Assembly (NCBI GenBank): GCA_030649165.1
Contig: JAUSGG010000056.1
Coordinates: 23,273-87,272 of the forward strand
Reading direction: 5' to 3'
Source: Armatimonadota bacterium
GTDB lineage: Bacteria > Armatimonadota > UBA5829 > JAUSEB01
DNA length: 64,000 bases
Shown here: piece after piece, positions 25,970-33,526 of the stretch
How positions within the stretch are numbered: the stretch's first letter is position 1
How the letters are laid out: each line of letters begins with the position of its first letter
Made by a program: the position numbers and the translations under genes
Notes under the pieces: generated by a model
Told to the model about the DNA's origin: nothing
Databases searched by the model: none
The model's input: only the letters and a program-made list of their open reading frames with translations

Positions 25970-27787
25970 ATGAAAAACACGCACATTTTTTCGAAGGTTC
26001 TCCTGGTTCTACTCACACTCGCGTTTACCGCGTTTCTGGCTTTGGCCGTGAGCCGCGCGCCTGCGTCCGCGGGCATGGGGTTCATGAAACGTGGTGACGA
26101 CGAGCAGTCGGACAGGGCGAAAAATCGCGATGACCGACAAGCCCGGGAGGACCGCGACCGCCAGGACCGGGGTCGCCAAGACCGCGATCGGCAGGAGCGC
26201 GATCGGCAATCGCAGGCAGAGCGCGAGCGTCAGGGCGACCGAGACCGCCAGGCGCGTGAAGATCGCGATCGTGAGGATCGCGGCAGGCAGGTCCGCGCTG
26301 ACCGGGAACGCCAGGACCGAGAAGTCCGCGACCGTGAGAATGGGGAGCGGCAAGCTCGGTCAGATCGAGAGCGTCAGGAACGAGACAGGCAGGCCCAGGC
26401 GGAGCGCGAGCGGCAGGCGGACCGAGACCGCCAGGCGCGTGAAGGTCGCGATCGTGAGGATCGCGGCAGGCAGGCCCGCGCTGACCGGGAACGCCAGGAC
26501 CGAGAAGTCCGCGACCGTGAGAATGGCGAGCGGCAGGCTCGGGCAGATCGAGAGCGTCAGGAACGAGACAGACAGGCCAAGGTGGAACGCGAGCGTCAGG
26601 CCGATCGGGATCGCGCGGCCCAACGGGAAAAGGACAGGGCAAGCTGGCAGGCTTCGACTGTCAAGCCCCGCCGAGGCGATTCGGACTCCGGCGCCTCGAG
26701 CGCGCGCCGGGACGGCAAGTCCGGCGGCAGCGGGGACTCGCGAAGCAACCGACCTCAGCGCTCGGGTTACGAGCGGCCGAAGGCCGATGATTCCAGGACC
26801 GACGTCCGCGTAGAGGACAGGCGGGAAAGGGGCGACTCAGGCCGTAGCGGCGTGGGTGGTATCTTCGGCAAGAGCAAGCGAGGAGAGTCCGACCGAGACG
26901 AGTCTTCCAGGGTGGAGAACCGGCCTTCCGGCTCCGGCTCGACCCGTACGGGTGAGGTGTACAGGTCCACCCCGTCGAGCAGCAACAGGCCGAAGCGCAC
27001 GGATCAGGTTGCTCGGCCTTCGATTTCCACGTCCGGTCGCTCTTGGAGCGGACAGAGGACGGACCGAGTCTTTACGAGAGTGTATGAAACTCGGCGGGAT
27101 TGGCGCGTTCGTTATCACAGCTACGATTACCGTCACCGCCCGAGCTTCCACGGCGGGTTCTACTACTATGGTTCGTCGCGCTACGATCCATACTATTATG
27201 GGTACTACTGCTTCAGCTACGTGCCGCGGTACACGTACCCGTCTCTCTATTTCTACTACGGAACGTTCCCATACATGTACCGCGACAGGATCGTGTTCAT
27301 CAGCTTCCCGTTCAGGCGATACGTATACGTTCCGCTGTATGTGTATGGCGATGACTTCTACAGGCCATACTATCAGCCGTATCCGGGATACTATCTCTCC
27401 ACGAGCAACCGCAGAGAGATGAGGAATACGCTCGACGACATTCAGGAAGCCTGGGAGCGAGCGGACTACGACCTGATCATGCGCCACGTGCGGTACAGCG
27501 AACGGGTCCACGTGTACTTCAAGGACCAGTACGAGTACTCGGTTGACTTCGATGATTACCGGGACATGACTCGCGATGCGATGGAAACGATCGACACCAT
27601 CGGTTTCGAGTTCTACAAGGTCAGCATGAGGTACCGGGACGAGGTGGTGGCCTATGGGCGTCACAAGTACTACGACGACGATGACAAGTACTCTGTCGTC
27701 AACGTGACGTATACGCTGGAGCGCCGCGGCGGCGAATGGTATATCACGGAGGTGGGCTCATCTCCGAGGAGTACAAGCAGGCTGTAA
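25970..27787 (+). CDS. Secreted protein with R/D/E/Q repeat region, Tyr-rich segment and NTF2-like C-terminal domain
   Basis: 605 residues. Signal peptide at residues 1-34 (hydrophobic VLLVLLTLAFTAFLALAV, then ASA). Residues about 45-225 are almost only Arg, Asp, Glu and Gln (DRQARED, RERQERDRQ) and repeat with a 61-residue period; this should form a long charged helix or stay disordered. Residues about 230-350 are Ser/Arg/Gly-rich. Residues 380-455 are extremely Tyr-rich (GGFYYYGSSRYDPYYYG), as in RcnB/glycine-tyrosine-type envelope proteins. Residues 480-600 resemble an NTF2-like domain (TLDDIQEAWERADYDLIMRHV, VNVTYTLERRGGEWYITEVG). Function unknown; an envelope or extracellular scaffold is a guess. 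A terminator follows. Confidence 0.75.
   Translation: MKNTHIFSKVLLVLLTLAFTAFLALAVSRAPASAGMGFMKRGDDEQSDRAKNRDDRQAREDRDRQDRGRQDRDRQERDRQSQAERERQGDRDRQAREDRDREDRGRQVRADRERQDREVRDRENGERQARSDRERQERDRQAQAERERQADRDRQAREGRDREDRGRQARADRERQDREVRDRENGERQARADRERQERDRQAKVERERQADRDRAAQREKDRASWQASTVKPRRGDSDSGASSARRDGKSGGSGDSRSNRPQRSGYERPKADDSRTDVRVEDRRERGDSGRSGVGGIFGKSKRGESDRDESSRVENRPSGSGSTRTGEVYRSTPSSSNRPKRTDQVARPSISTSGRSWSGQRTDRVFTRVYETRRDWRVRYHSYDYRHRPSFHGGFYYYGSSRYDPYYYGYYCFSYVPRYTYPSLYFYYGTFPYMYRDRIVFISFPFRRYVYVPLYVYGDDFYRPYYQPYPGYYLSTSNRREMRNTLDDIQEAWERADYDLIMRHVRYSERVHVYFKDQYEYSVDFDDYRDMTRDAMETIDTIGFEFYKVSMRYRDEVVAYGRHKYYDDDDKYSVVNVTYTLERRGGEWYITEVGSSPRSTSRL
26160..26590. repeat. 183-bp tandem repeat inside the charged-repeat gene
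   Basis: GGCGCGTGAA at 26251 and again at 26434 mark a 183-bp (61-codon) period; long stretches such as GATCGTGAGGATCGCGGCAG are identical between copies. About 2.3 copies are present, the third broken off near 26590. The high DNA identity implies recent duplication and probable copy-number variation. Confidence 0.85.
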
Positions 27788-27813
27788 GAAGTGATTAGTT
27801 GCCAGTTCGAAAT

Positions 27814-27845
27814 GAAGGCCGGCGGAGCGCTTCCCGCCGGCCTTC
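27814..27845. terminator. Strong hairpin between convergent genes
   Basis: GAAGGCCGGCGG and CCGCCGGCCTTC form a perfect 12-bp stem with an 8-nt loop, 27 bp after the stop at 27787 and 22 bp before the convergent gene end at 27867. Placement fits a bidirectional terminator even without a long T-run. Confidence 0.75.
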
Positions 27846-27866
27846 GGTGTTCCTAGCCCGGCACGT

Positions 27867-28067
27867 CTAACGCGGTTGAGCGGGCTGCTGACTCGGAGGC
27901 ACATAGGGCTTATAGCCCGGCCCGTGAATTCCCCGCGTTATCGTCTCATTCGACAGATTTGCTCCCGGCGGTCGTGTGAACTTCATTATGCTCCACGCCG
28001 CGAGGCCTACGGCCAGTATAACAACTACTACGACTGCGACGACTTTTCCAGGTGAACTGTCTTTCAT
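27867..28067 (-). CDS. Small single-pass membrane protein
   Basis: 66 residues: a short basic N-terminus (MKDSSPGK), one transmembrane segment (VVAVVVVVILAVGLAAWSI), then a Pro-rich tail (GYKPYVPPSQQPAQPR). AAGGAGT lies 11 nt before the ATG. It follows the pseudopilin gene after 33 bp on the same strand, so both are probably one transcript; small TM proteins behind DUF1559 pilins are a recurring pair, but no function is known to me. Confidence 0.65.
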   Translation of the reverse strand: MKDSSPGKVVAVVVVVILAVGLAAWSIMKFTRPPGANLSNETITRGIHGPGYKPYVPPSQQPAQPR

Positions 28068-28100
28068 AACTACACCAGACTCCTTTCAATATGCTCTAGA

Positions 28101-28910
28101 CTATGGCAAGTCCCAATCCCAGTCTTGCGGAAATTTGCGCGGATCACGAGGGTTGCGCAACTGCCTTGCGGTGTCCCAGTACAGAGGCACCGGCCACCTC
28201 TGCCACCCCTGGCACGCGCGCACATGCAAGTCCGCCATGAGTCTTACCGTGGTTAAACCCCTGATATAATTGGCACGGTTGTTGGCGGTGTCTGACTCAG
28301 GCCGAAACATAACTCTTCCGTGACCTGTGTATGTATATCCGTCTTTGTTGAGATCTCCCACCTCAGAAACACGCTGGTCACCGAGCAGCCAGGCGTACTG
28401 ACCCTTGGCGCGGCGGTCCGCGCAGTCCTGGTCCAAGTTGCGGTGTATGCCAGGAACATCGGCGTAATCGAGGGTAACACCACCGTAAGTGTATGACATC
28501 TCATAAGGCCACCGCGTGTCCGATCCACTTGTCGCCGACGCAGCCTTGCCTCGGAAGCCGAACGTATAGTCGGAAGGACACTGCCATACCTTACCTATTT
28601 TCGTCTTGGTGTCCGGAATGCCGGCCGCATCCACGACCTTAGCCGGGATGTACTTCAGATGTGCGAGGAGAATCTCGATGCAGTTGTTGCCATACGGGTA
28701 GTTCGCCGGGTACGTGTAGCCATCGTGGTCCTCGCAGTACAGCCTGATGCCGGTCCCGATCTGCTTCATGTTGCCGATACACGCGGCTCTCCGCGCAGTC
28801 TCTCTCGCCTTCGCGAAAATGGGAAAGAGTATGGCGGCGAGTATCGCGATGATCGCGATAACTACCAGCAGCTCGATCAATGTAAAACCGCTGCTCTTTC
28901 TTGACCTCAT
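28101..28910 (-). CDS. DUF1559-like prepilin-type N-methylation protein (pseudopilin)
   Basis: 269 residues. The N-terminus [20 protein letters not shown] is the type IV prepilin/type II secretion signal: cleavage after Gly8, methylation of Phe9, Glu at +5. It is followed by the usual [29 protein letters not shown] helix seen in DUF1559-type proteins of Planctomycetes and Armatimonadota. The C-terminal globular part ends with [15 protein letters not shown], replacing the common H-x9-DG ending. It would be processed by a PilD-type peptidase and displayed on the cell envelope. GGGTGA precedes the ATG; an 18-bp palindrome lies 31 bp upstream. Confidence 0.88.
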   Translation of the reverse strand: MRSRKSSGFTLIELLVVIAIIAILAAILFPIFAKARETARRAACIGNMKQIGTGIRLYCEDHDGYTYPANYPYGNNCIEILLAHLKYIPAKVVDAAGIPDTKTKIGKVWQCPSDYTFGFRGKAASATSGSDTRWPYEMSYTYGGVTLDYADVPGIHRNLDQDCADRRAKGQYAWLLGDQRVSEVGDLNKDGYTYTGHGRVMFRPESDTANNRANYIRGLTTVRLMADLHVRACQGWQRWPVPLYWDTARQLRNPRDPRKFPQDWDWDLP

Positions 28911-28940
28911 GTTCTTTCACCCCTGTTCCAATGTAGTTTG

Positions 28941-28958
28941 TGACTTCCGGGGAAGTCA
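28941..28958. promoter_or_regulatory. Operator-like palindrome before the pseudopilin gene
   Basis: TGACTTCC-GG-GGAAGTCA, 8-bp perfect arms, 31 bp upstream of the ATG. It could be a repressor site or a leader hairpin; no regulator is known. Confidence 0.4.
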
Positions 28959-29141
28959 TGACCGGGAAGCCGAACTGCTACGGGCCGTCACTCTTTCCGG
29001 TCTAAAGTGTGGAAAACGGCTCAACGTCTTCCGTACTATATTCTGCCCTGCCGGCGCGGCTTCGACAATTGGACGAAAGACGTATTTTTTCTAATACTAA
29101 AGTATTACTGAGCCGTTGTCCAGCAGGAGGGATGAAAACGC

Positions 29142-29286
29142 AGGAGCATCGTTTGTAGTCATTAGCCACAGATGGACCTCCCCCTAACCCCCTCCCACGG
29201 GGAGGGGGAACTTGCCCCCTCTCCTTTCAGGGGAGGGTTGGGGTGGGGTTCAGACGGGTTATGCCTTCCACAAACGATGCTCCTGG
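29142..29286. mobile_element. 145-bp MITE-like element with 16-bp terminal inverted repeats and 10-bp target duplication
   Basis: Ends CAGGAGCATCGTTTGT (29142-29157) and ACAAACGATGCTCCTG (29271-29286) are perfect inverted repeats. The element is flanked by GATGAAAACG at 29132-29141 and 29287-29296, a 10-bp direct repeat as left by transposition. The interior is made of G/C-run hairpins (family A type) and codes for nothing. A second copy, in the opposite orientation and with diverged ends, is at 55040-55185. Confidence 0.85.
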
Positions 29287-29317
29287 ATGAAAACGGCGTG
29301 GGCGCTGCCTGAAGCGG

Positions 29318-30337
29318 CTACGCTCCTATCTCCACTCTTTGCTTGGTCTTCGCGCTCTCTGTGGCGCCGAAGACCATCGCCAGGCTCTTGATGTTATCCG
29401 TGCAGACGGTTTCCGGCTCTTTTCCCTCGCGCAGGGCCGTCATCATAGCATCCATACAACCGTCGTGACCCACGAGGCGCGTGTCCAGAGGCTGTATAGT
29501 GATACGGTCGTGCTTGTAGATGAAGCCATCGGGGGCCGACACCACCTCGGCGATGATCTCATTTGCCCCATTCCATTTGGAGCTGCCTTTGGATCCCTGG
29601 ACGCGCCACTCGCTCTCCCAGGACGTATTCAGCCCCTCCGCGCACCAGGAGCCTCGATAGGTGAAGACGACATCGTTGGTCATTTCAAACATGCAGACCG
29701 CGGAGGCGTGGCCCTTGTACCAGGAGCCTTTGGGATTGTACTCATGGCAGTAGACGGCGATCGGGTCCTCGCCGCAGATGAACCGCGCCTGGTCGAACGT
29801 ATGAATGGCCATATCGAGCACGAGCGGGCTGTCCATGGCGTCTCGGAAGCCGCCGAAATGCGCGCCTAGGTAGAAATCGGCGTTGACAGTAGAGATATCC
29901 CCGATCAGGCGGTCATCCAAGGCTTTGCGCAGCCCGCGCATCTGAGGAAGATAGCGCCGGTTCTGCATCACCGCGTAGAGTTTCCCCGAGGCTTTGGCGG
30001 CGGCGACCATCTCTTTCGCTCGCTCCATGCTGTCGGCGAGCGGCTTCTCGCCAAAAACGTGGCAGCCTGCCTTCAGCGCCGCTAGAGTCACTTCGTGGTG
30101 AGCGGCGGGCACGGTGACGTCGAATACGATGTCCGGCTTCGCCATAGACAGGGCTTGATCGAGGGTGTCGAAGACTACGGATGCGGGCAGACCGTGCCTT
30201 TTCGCGCACTCCTCAGCGGTCTGCCTGTTCAGGTCTACCAGTCCCACGATCTCGAGGTCGGGAGTATTGCCGGCCATGTCTATCCAATGATGGGCCATGC
30301 CCCCGCAGCCGACTTGAACTACGCGGTACTGTTTCAT
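29318..30337 (-). CDS. Gfo/Idh/MocA family oxidoreductase
   Basis: 339 residues from ATG 30337, which has AGGAGG 6 nt upstream. Rossmann fold with RVVQVGCGGMAHHWI and LVDLNR; then HVFGEKPLADSMERAKEM, the EKP motif whose Lys is catalytic in this family; the C-terminal alpha/beta substrate domain follows (SPLVLDMAIHTFDQARFICG with the conserved D-x-x-x-H). These enzymes oxidise or reduce sugars, inositols or their derivatives with NAD(P). Substrate unknown. The gene stands alone between repeat-filled gaps. Confidence 0.88.
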   Translation of the reverse strand: MKQYRVVQVGCGGMAHHWIDMAGNTPDLEIVGLVDLNRQTAEECAKRHGLPASVVFDTLDQALSMAKPDIVFDVTVPAAHHEVTLAALKAGCHVFGEKPLADSMERAKEMVAAAKASGKLYAVMQNRRYLPQMRGLRKALDDRLIGDISTVNADFYLGAHFGGFRDAMDSPLVLDMAIHTFDQARFICGEDPIAVYCHEYNPKGSWYKGHASAVCMFEMTNDVVFTYRGSWCAEGLNTSWESEWRVQGSKGSSKWNGANEIIAEVVSAPDGFIYKHDRITIQPLDTRLVGHDGCMDAMMTALREGKEPETVCTDNIKSLAMVFGATESAKTKQRVEIGA

Positions 30338-30724
30338 AGCTGCCTCCTGCATGCCTATTGTAGCGGAAGGCAGGGGCCCGCGTCCACTCGATGGTTTGAT
30401 GGTGTGATGGTTTGATGGGTTTGATGGTTGATGGTTCATGGTTGTGGGCTGCCGATCGTCAGGTCAGATCAGTCCGATCGGTCTGATCCGTCTGATCTCC
30501 GCTAACGCGAGCGCCTCCTGACCGCGGTCAGTTGGGTGGACTAACGCCACACCCTGTGTTGCCAGCAGCCCCTGCAATCCCGGTAATCGTACGAGTTGAC
30601 AGGCAACCTGCCACGTGCAATGATGTGGTGTTTCCAACAACCGGCAACCAACAACTATCAACCAAAGACGTGGCAGTTGAAACGCCGTAGATAGGGAACC
30701 CCTTCGATAGAGGAGGGCGTACAC
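30338..30724. repeat. Repeat-filled intergenic region
   Basis: 387 bp. GATGGTTT/GATGGTGT 8-9-mers at 30391-30440, then GATCAGTCCGATCGGTCTGATCCGTCTGATC at 30466-30498 region, then CCAACAACCGGCAACCAACAAC at 30639-30660. No gene seen. The last part carries the ribosome-binding site of the broken OB-fold gene. Confidence 0.75.
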
Positions 30725-31067
30725 ATGGTGAAGAGGGCGTGTTTCATTGTTTTTGTGGCGGCGCTTTTGGCCGCTTGGGGAGCGGCGTGCGCGGTTTCGC
30801 CGGCCGTCTCCAACGTTATGGCAAGCCGCCGGTCGGACGGGCCTGGTCACCATATACGGCAAGTTCACCAAGACTAGCGATGCGACGTTCACACTGGATG
30901 ACGGCAGCGGTCTGACAGTGAAGTGCGTGGTCCCAACCGGGGTAACGACGGACTCCGGTTGGAAGTACGCTGTAGTGACCGGCATATCCTCCTGCGAAAA
31001 GGTTGGCGAGGAACTCCAGCGGCTGCTGCGGGTACGGAACCAGGGCGACATTGTGCCGTTGCTGTAG
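30725..31067 (+). pseudogene. Frameshifted small secreted OB-fold protein
   Basis: ATG 30725, with AGGAGG 8 nt upstream, opens a clear signal peptide (VKRACFIVFVAALLAAWGAACA) but this frame stops at about 30875. The continuing domain is in another frame (to 31067): TGLVTIYGKFTKTSDATFTLDDGSGLTVKCVV ... WKYAVVTGISSCEKVGEEL ... RVRNQGDIVPL, an OB-fold type domain resembling the C-terminal repeats of the GH20-like protein at 55283 (FYLNDGSIPEGIKVKL). The switch lies near 30820-30840. A one-base indel would restore about 115 residues. Either a true pseudogene or a sequence error. Confidence 0.7.
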
Positions 31068-31535
31068 GGCCATATAGCAGGGGCCGCGGCGAACCGCAGA
31101 ATAGTAGCCCATATATGACATGCTCTTCCCGCCGAAATCCGCACCCTTCGACTCCTGTCCGCTGCGCGAGGGTCTCCTCGCCTGTCCCGGTCTATCGGGA
31201 ACCCAGCGCAAGCCCCCACCGCCAAGTCTCCCCCACCCTCCACTCCCTCCACTCCTCCGACTCCTCCGACTCCTCCGCAAACGGTTGAGATAGTTACCTC
31301 GTGGGTAAAACGACCTGGGAAGAAGACAAGCTTTGAGTTGGGTCCTCGCCTCTGGGAGGGGCAACGCTAGAAGCCGCCCACGTCGCTGCAGACGCCGCGG
31401 GCGGCTTCTCTCGCAGGGAGGGAAAACCGCTCTCCTTCTAGGAGAGGGCTGGGGTGAGGTTCCGTCAGGCAGCGTAACGAGCGGTCGTTTGCGCTTTCGG
31501 AGGCGGGGGAATAAGTTGGGGGCAGGAGAATGAAA
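31068..31535. other. Intergenic region upstream of aspA with hairpins and repeats
   Basis: 468 bp without a gene. It contains CACTCCTCCGACTCCTCCGA 9-mers (31250-31277), an 11-bp perfect stem AGAAGCCGCCC/GGGCGGCTTCT (31369-31409, 19-nt loop) and a family B repeat (31428-31461). The last two lie in the likely aspA leader. Confidence 0.65.
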
Positions 31536-32981
31536 ATGAGAATCGAGCGAGACGCCCTGGGTGAGAAGGCGGTTCCAGATGAGGCGTATTACGGCGCGCA
31601 GACCCAGCGCGCCGTGGAGAATTTCCCGATAAGCGGCGGGAGACTCCACAGGCAGATGGTTCGGACGATAGGGCTGGTCAAACTGGCGGCGGCCGAGGTC
31701 AATATGGCCCTGGGAGACTTGCCGGCAAAGATCGGCTCGCGCATCGCCGAGGCGGCGGAGGAGGTCGCGAACGGCAAGTGGGACTCGCAGTTCGTGGTTG
31801 ACGCCTTCCAGGCCGGCGCCGGGACTTCATTCAACATGAACGCAAACGAGGTCATCGCGAACCGCGCGCTTGAGCTTCTGGGAAAGCCGCGCGGCGATTA
31901 CGGCACAATCCATCCGAACGATGAAGTGAACATGTCCCAGTCAACAAATGACGTGTTTCCGACGGCGATACGCCTGGCGGCGCTCGTTCTGATCCGCGAT
32001 CGCTTGCTGCCGGGCTTGACCAGTCTGGAAGAGGAACTGCGGAAGAAAGCGGCGGAGTTCGACGGCATTGTGAAGGCGGGCCGGACCCATCTGCAGGACG
32101 CGGTCCCGATCAGGCTCGGTCAGGAGTTCGGCGGGTACGCTCAGGCCGTCGCCGATGGAATCGACGCCATAAAGAGCGCGGCCCGGGGCCTCAGGCGGCT
32201 CGGCATCGGGGGAACCGCGGTCGGCACGGGGATCAATACTCATCCGAAATATCGGGAGAGGGTCATCCGCAGGCTGAGAGAGCTTACGGGACTGCCGCTT
32301 CAGCCCGCGGGAAATTTGTTCGAGGTGACTCAGAGCGCGGCCGATCTCGCGCGTGTTTCCGCGGCGCTGAGAGGGCTGGCGTTGGAACTGATCAGGATAT
32401 CGAACGATCTCCGCCTGCTTGGCTCCGGTCCTAGGACGGGTCTGGCGGAGATAAACCTCCCCGCGGTGCAGCCCGGATCGTCGATTATGCCGGGCAAAGT
32501 GAACCCTTCGATGGCCGAGATGCTGGCGATGGTGTGTTTCGAGGTGGTGGGGAACGACCTGACGATCGCGATGGCGACTCAGGCGGGGCAACTCGATCTC
32601 AACGTGATGACGCCGGTGATCGCCCACGACCTGCTGCAGTCGATCGAGATTTTGGGAAATGCGTCTTTAATGGTTGCGACTTCCTGCGTTCGCGGAATCA
32701 CGGCGAATGAAGCAAGGTGCGGAGAGTATGCCGAAAAGAGCGTCGCCCTCGTCACGGCGCTCTCGCCCAGGATCGGATACGCCAAAGCCGCCGAGATAGT
32801 GAAGGAAGCCGTGAATACGGACAAGAGCCTTTTGGAAGTGGCCCGAAATCGCCTCGAACTGACCGAGGAAGATCTCAGAAAGGTCCTGGAGCCTCTGCAT
32901 TTGACGGAGCTTTCCGATTGCGTCGGCGAGTCCGCCGGAGATGGCGAAGCAGGGAATGTAGCAGCAGACAGTGAACAGTAA
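31536..32981 (+). CDS. aspA: Aspartate ammonia-lyase (aspartase/fumarase superfamily)
   Basis: 481 residues. Superfamily signature GSSIMPGKVNPSMAEM carries the catalytic loop Ser; QFVVDAFQAGAGTSFNMNANEV, NDEVNMSQSTNDVFPTA and GRTHLQDAVPIRLGQEF are aspartase-like (DEAYYGAQT and LQDAVP rather than the WGAQT and LMDATP usual in fumarase C). It would interconvert aspartate and fumarate plus ammonia. Fumarase activity cannot be fully excluded. Start: ATG 31536 has GGCAGGAG 7 nt upstream, better than the ATG at 31530. The final residues (NVAADSEQ) run into a GTGAACA tandem repeat. Confidence 0.8.
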   Translation: MRIERDALGEKAVPDEAYYGAQTQRAVENFPISGGRLHRQMVRTIGLVKLAAAEVNMALGDLPAKIGSRIAEAAEEVANGKWDSQFVVDAFQAGAGTSFNMNANEVIANRALELLGKPRGDYGTIHPNDEVNMSQSTNDVFPTAIRLAALVLIRDRLLPGLTSLEEELRKKAAEFDGIVKAGRTHLQDAVPIRLGQEFGGYAQAVADGIDAIKSAARGLRRLGIGGTAVGTGINTHPKYRERVIRRLRELTGLPLQPAGNLFEVTQSAADLARVSAALRGLALELIRISNDLRLLGSGPRTGLAEINLPAVQPGSSIMPGKVNPSMAEMLAMVCFEVVGNDLTIAMATQAGQLDLNVMTPVIAHDLLQSIEILGNASLMVATSCVRGITANEARCGEYAEKSVALVTALSPRIGYAKAAEIVKEAVNTDKSLLEVARNRLELTEEDLRKVLEPLHLTELSDCVGESAGDGEAGNVAADSEQ

Positions 32982-33018
32982 ACAGTGAACGGTGAACAGT
33001 GAGCAGTGAGCAGTGAAC
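32966..33018. repeat. GTGAACA heptamer array between aspA and nuoB
   Basis: About seven units (AGTGAACA, GTGAACG, GTGAGCA) in succession. It encodes the aspA C-terminal residues and stop codon and abuts the GTG start of nuoB, so the whole spacer is repeat. Confidence 0.88.
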
Positions 33019-33019
33019 C

Positions 33020-33526
33020 GTGGCGGAGAGGCTGGAGGTTGATCGGGAGAGTTTCGCGATGATCGTGCCTGGGGTGGCGTTTGCAAATCTCGAAGACGTT
33101 CTGAGGTGGGCCCAGAAGTATTCTCTGTGGCCCCTTATGTATGGGCTGGCGTGCTGCGCGCTTGAAATGATGGCCACGGCGGCGTCGCGATTCGATCTCG
33201 CGCGGTTCGGGGCCGAGGTGTTCCGGCCTTCGCCAAGGCAGGCGGATCTGATGATCGTGGCCGGCAGGGTGTCCATCAAGATGGCGCCGGTCCTGAAAAG
33301 GCTGTACGATCAGATGGCGGAGCCGAAATGGGTGTTGTCTATGGGCGCGTGCGCCTCCACGGCGGGCGTCTTCAACAATTACGGGCTGCTGCAGGGGGTA
33401 GACAAGATCGTTCCGGTGGACATCTACGTGCCGGGCTGCCCGCCCAGTCCTGACGTGCTGCTGGACGGCCTGCTTAAGCTGCAGGCGAAGATTGCGCGTG
33501 GGGAGGCTCCCGGTACCGGCCGATGA
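33020..33526 (+). CDS. nuoB: NADH-quinone oxidoreductase subunit B
   Basis: 168 residues from a GTG start that directly follows the heptamer array; an internal ATG at 33059 with GGGAG 9 nt upstream is an alternative. It carries the ligands of iron-sulfur cluster N2: LACCALEMM (two Cys), [13 protein letters not shown] and [14 protein letters not shown]. NuoB sits at the quinone site of complex I. Stop and nuoCD start overlap as ATGA (4 bp), showing translational coupling. nuoA is not adjacent upstream. Confidence 0.95.
   Translation: MAERLEVDRESFAMIVPGVAFANLEDVLRWAQKYSLWPLMYGLACCALEMMATAASRFDLARFGAEVFRPSPRQADLMIVAGRVSIKMAPVLKRLYDQMAEPKWVLSMGACASTAGVFNNYGLLQGVDKIVPVDIYVPGCPPSPDVLLDGLLKLQAKIARGEAPGTGR

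Larger units (their letters stand above)
28911..29317. other. Intergenic region upstream of the pseudopilin gene, with inserted element
   Basis: 407 bp without a gene. It holds the palindrome at 28941-28958, an AT-rich patch (TATTTTTTCTAATACTAAAGTATTAC, 29082-29107 region) that may be the pseudopilin promoter area, and the inverted-repeat element at 29142-29286 with its flanking duplication. Confidence 0.65.

Noticed and set aside
26082..26642. Minus-strand frame of 186 codons opposite the charged-repeat gene
   Set aside because: It is the antisense of the R/D/E/Q repeat; composition (Pro, Arg, Ala, His) follows from the repeat and there is no ribosome-binding site.
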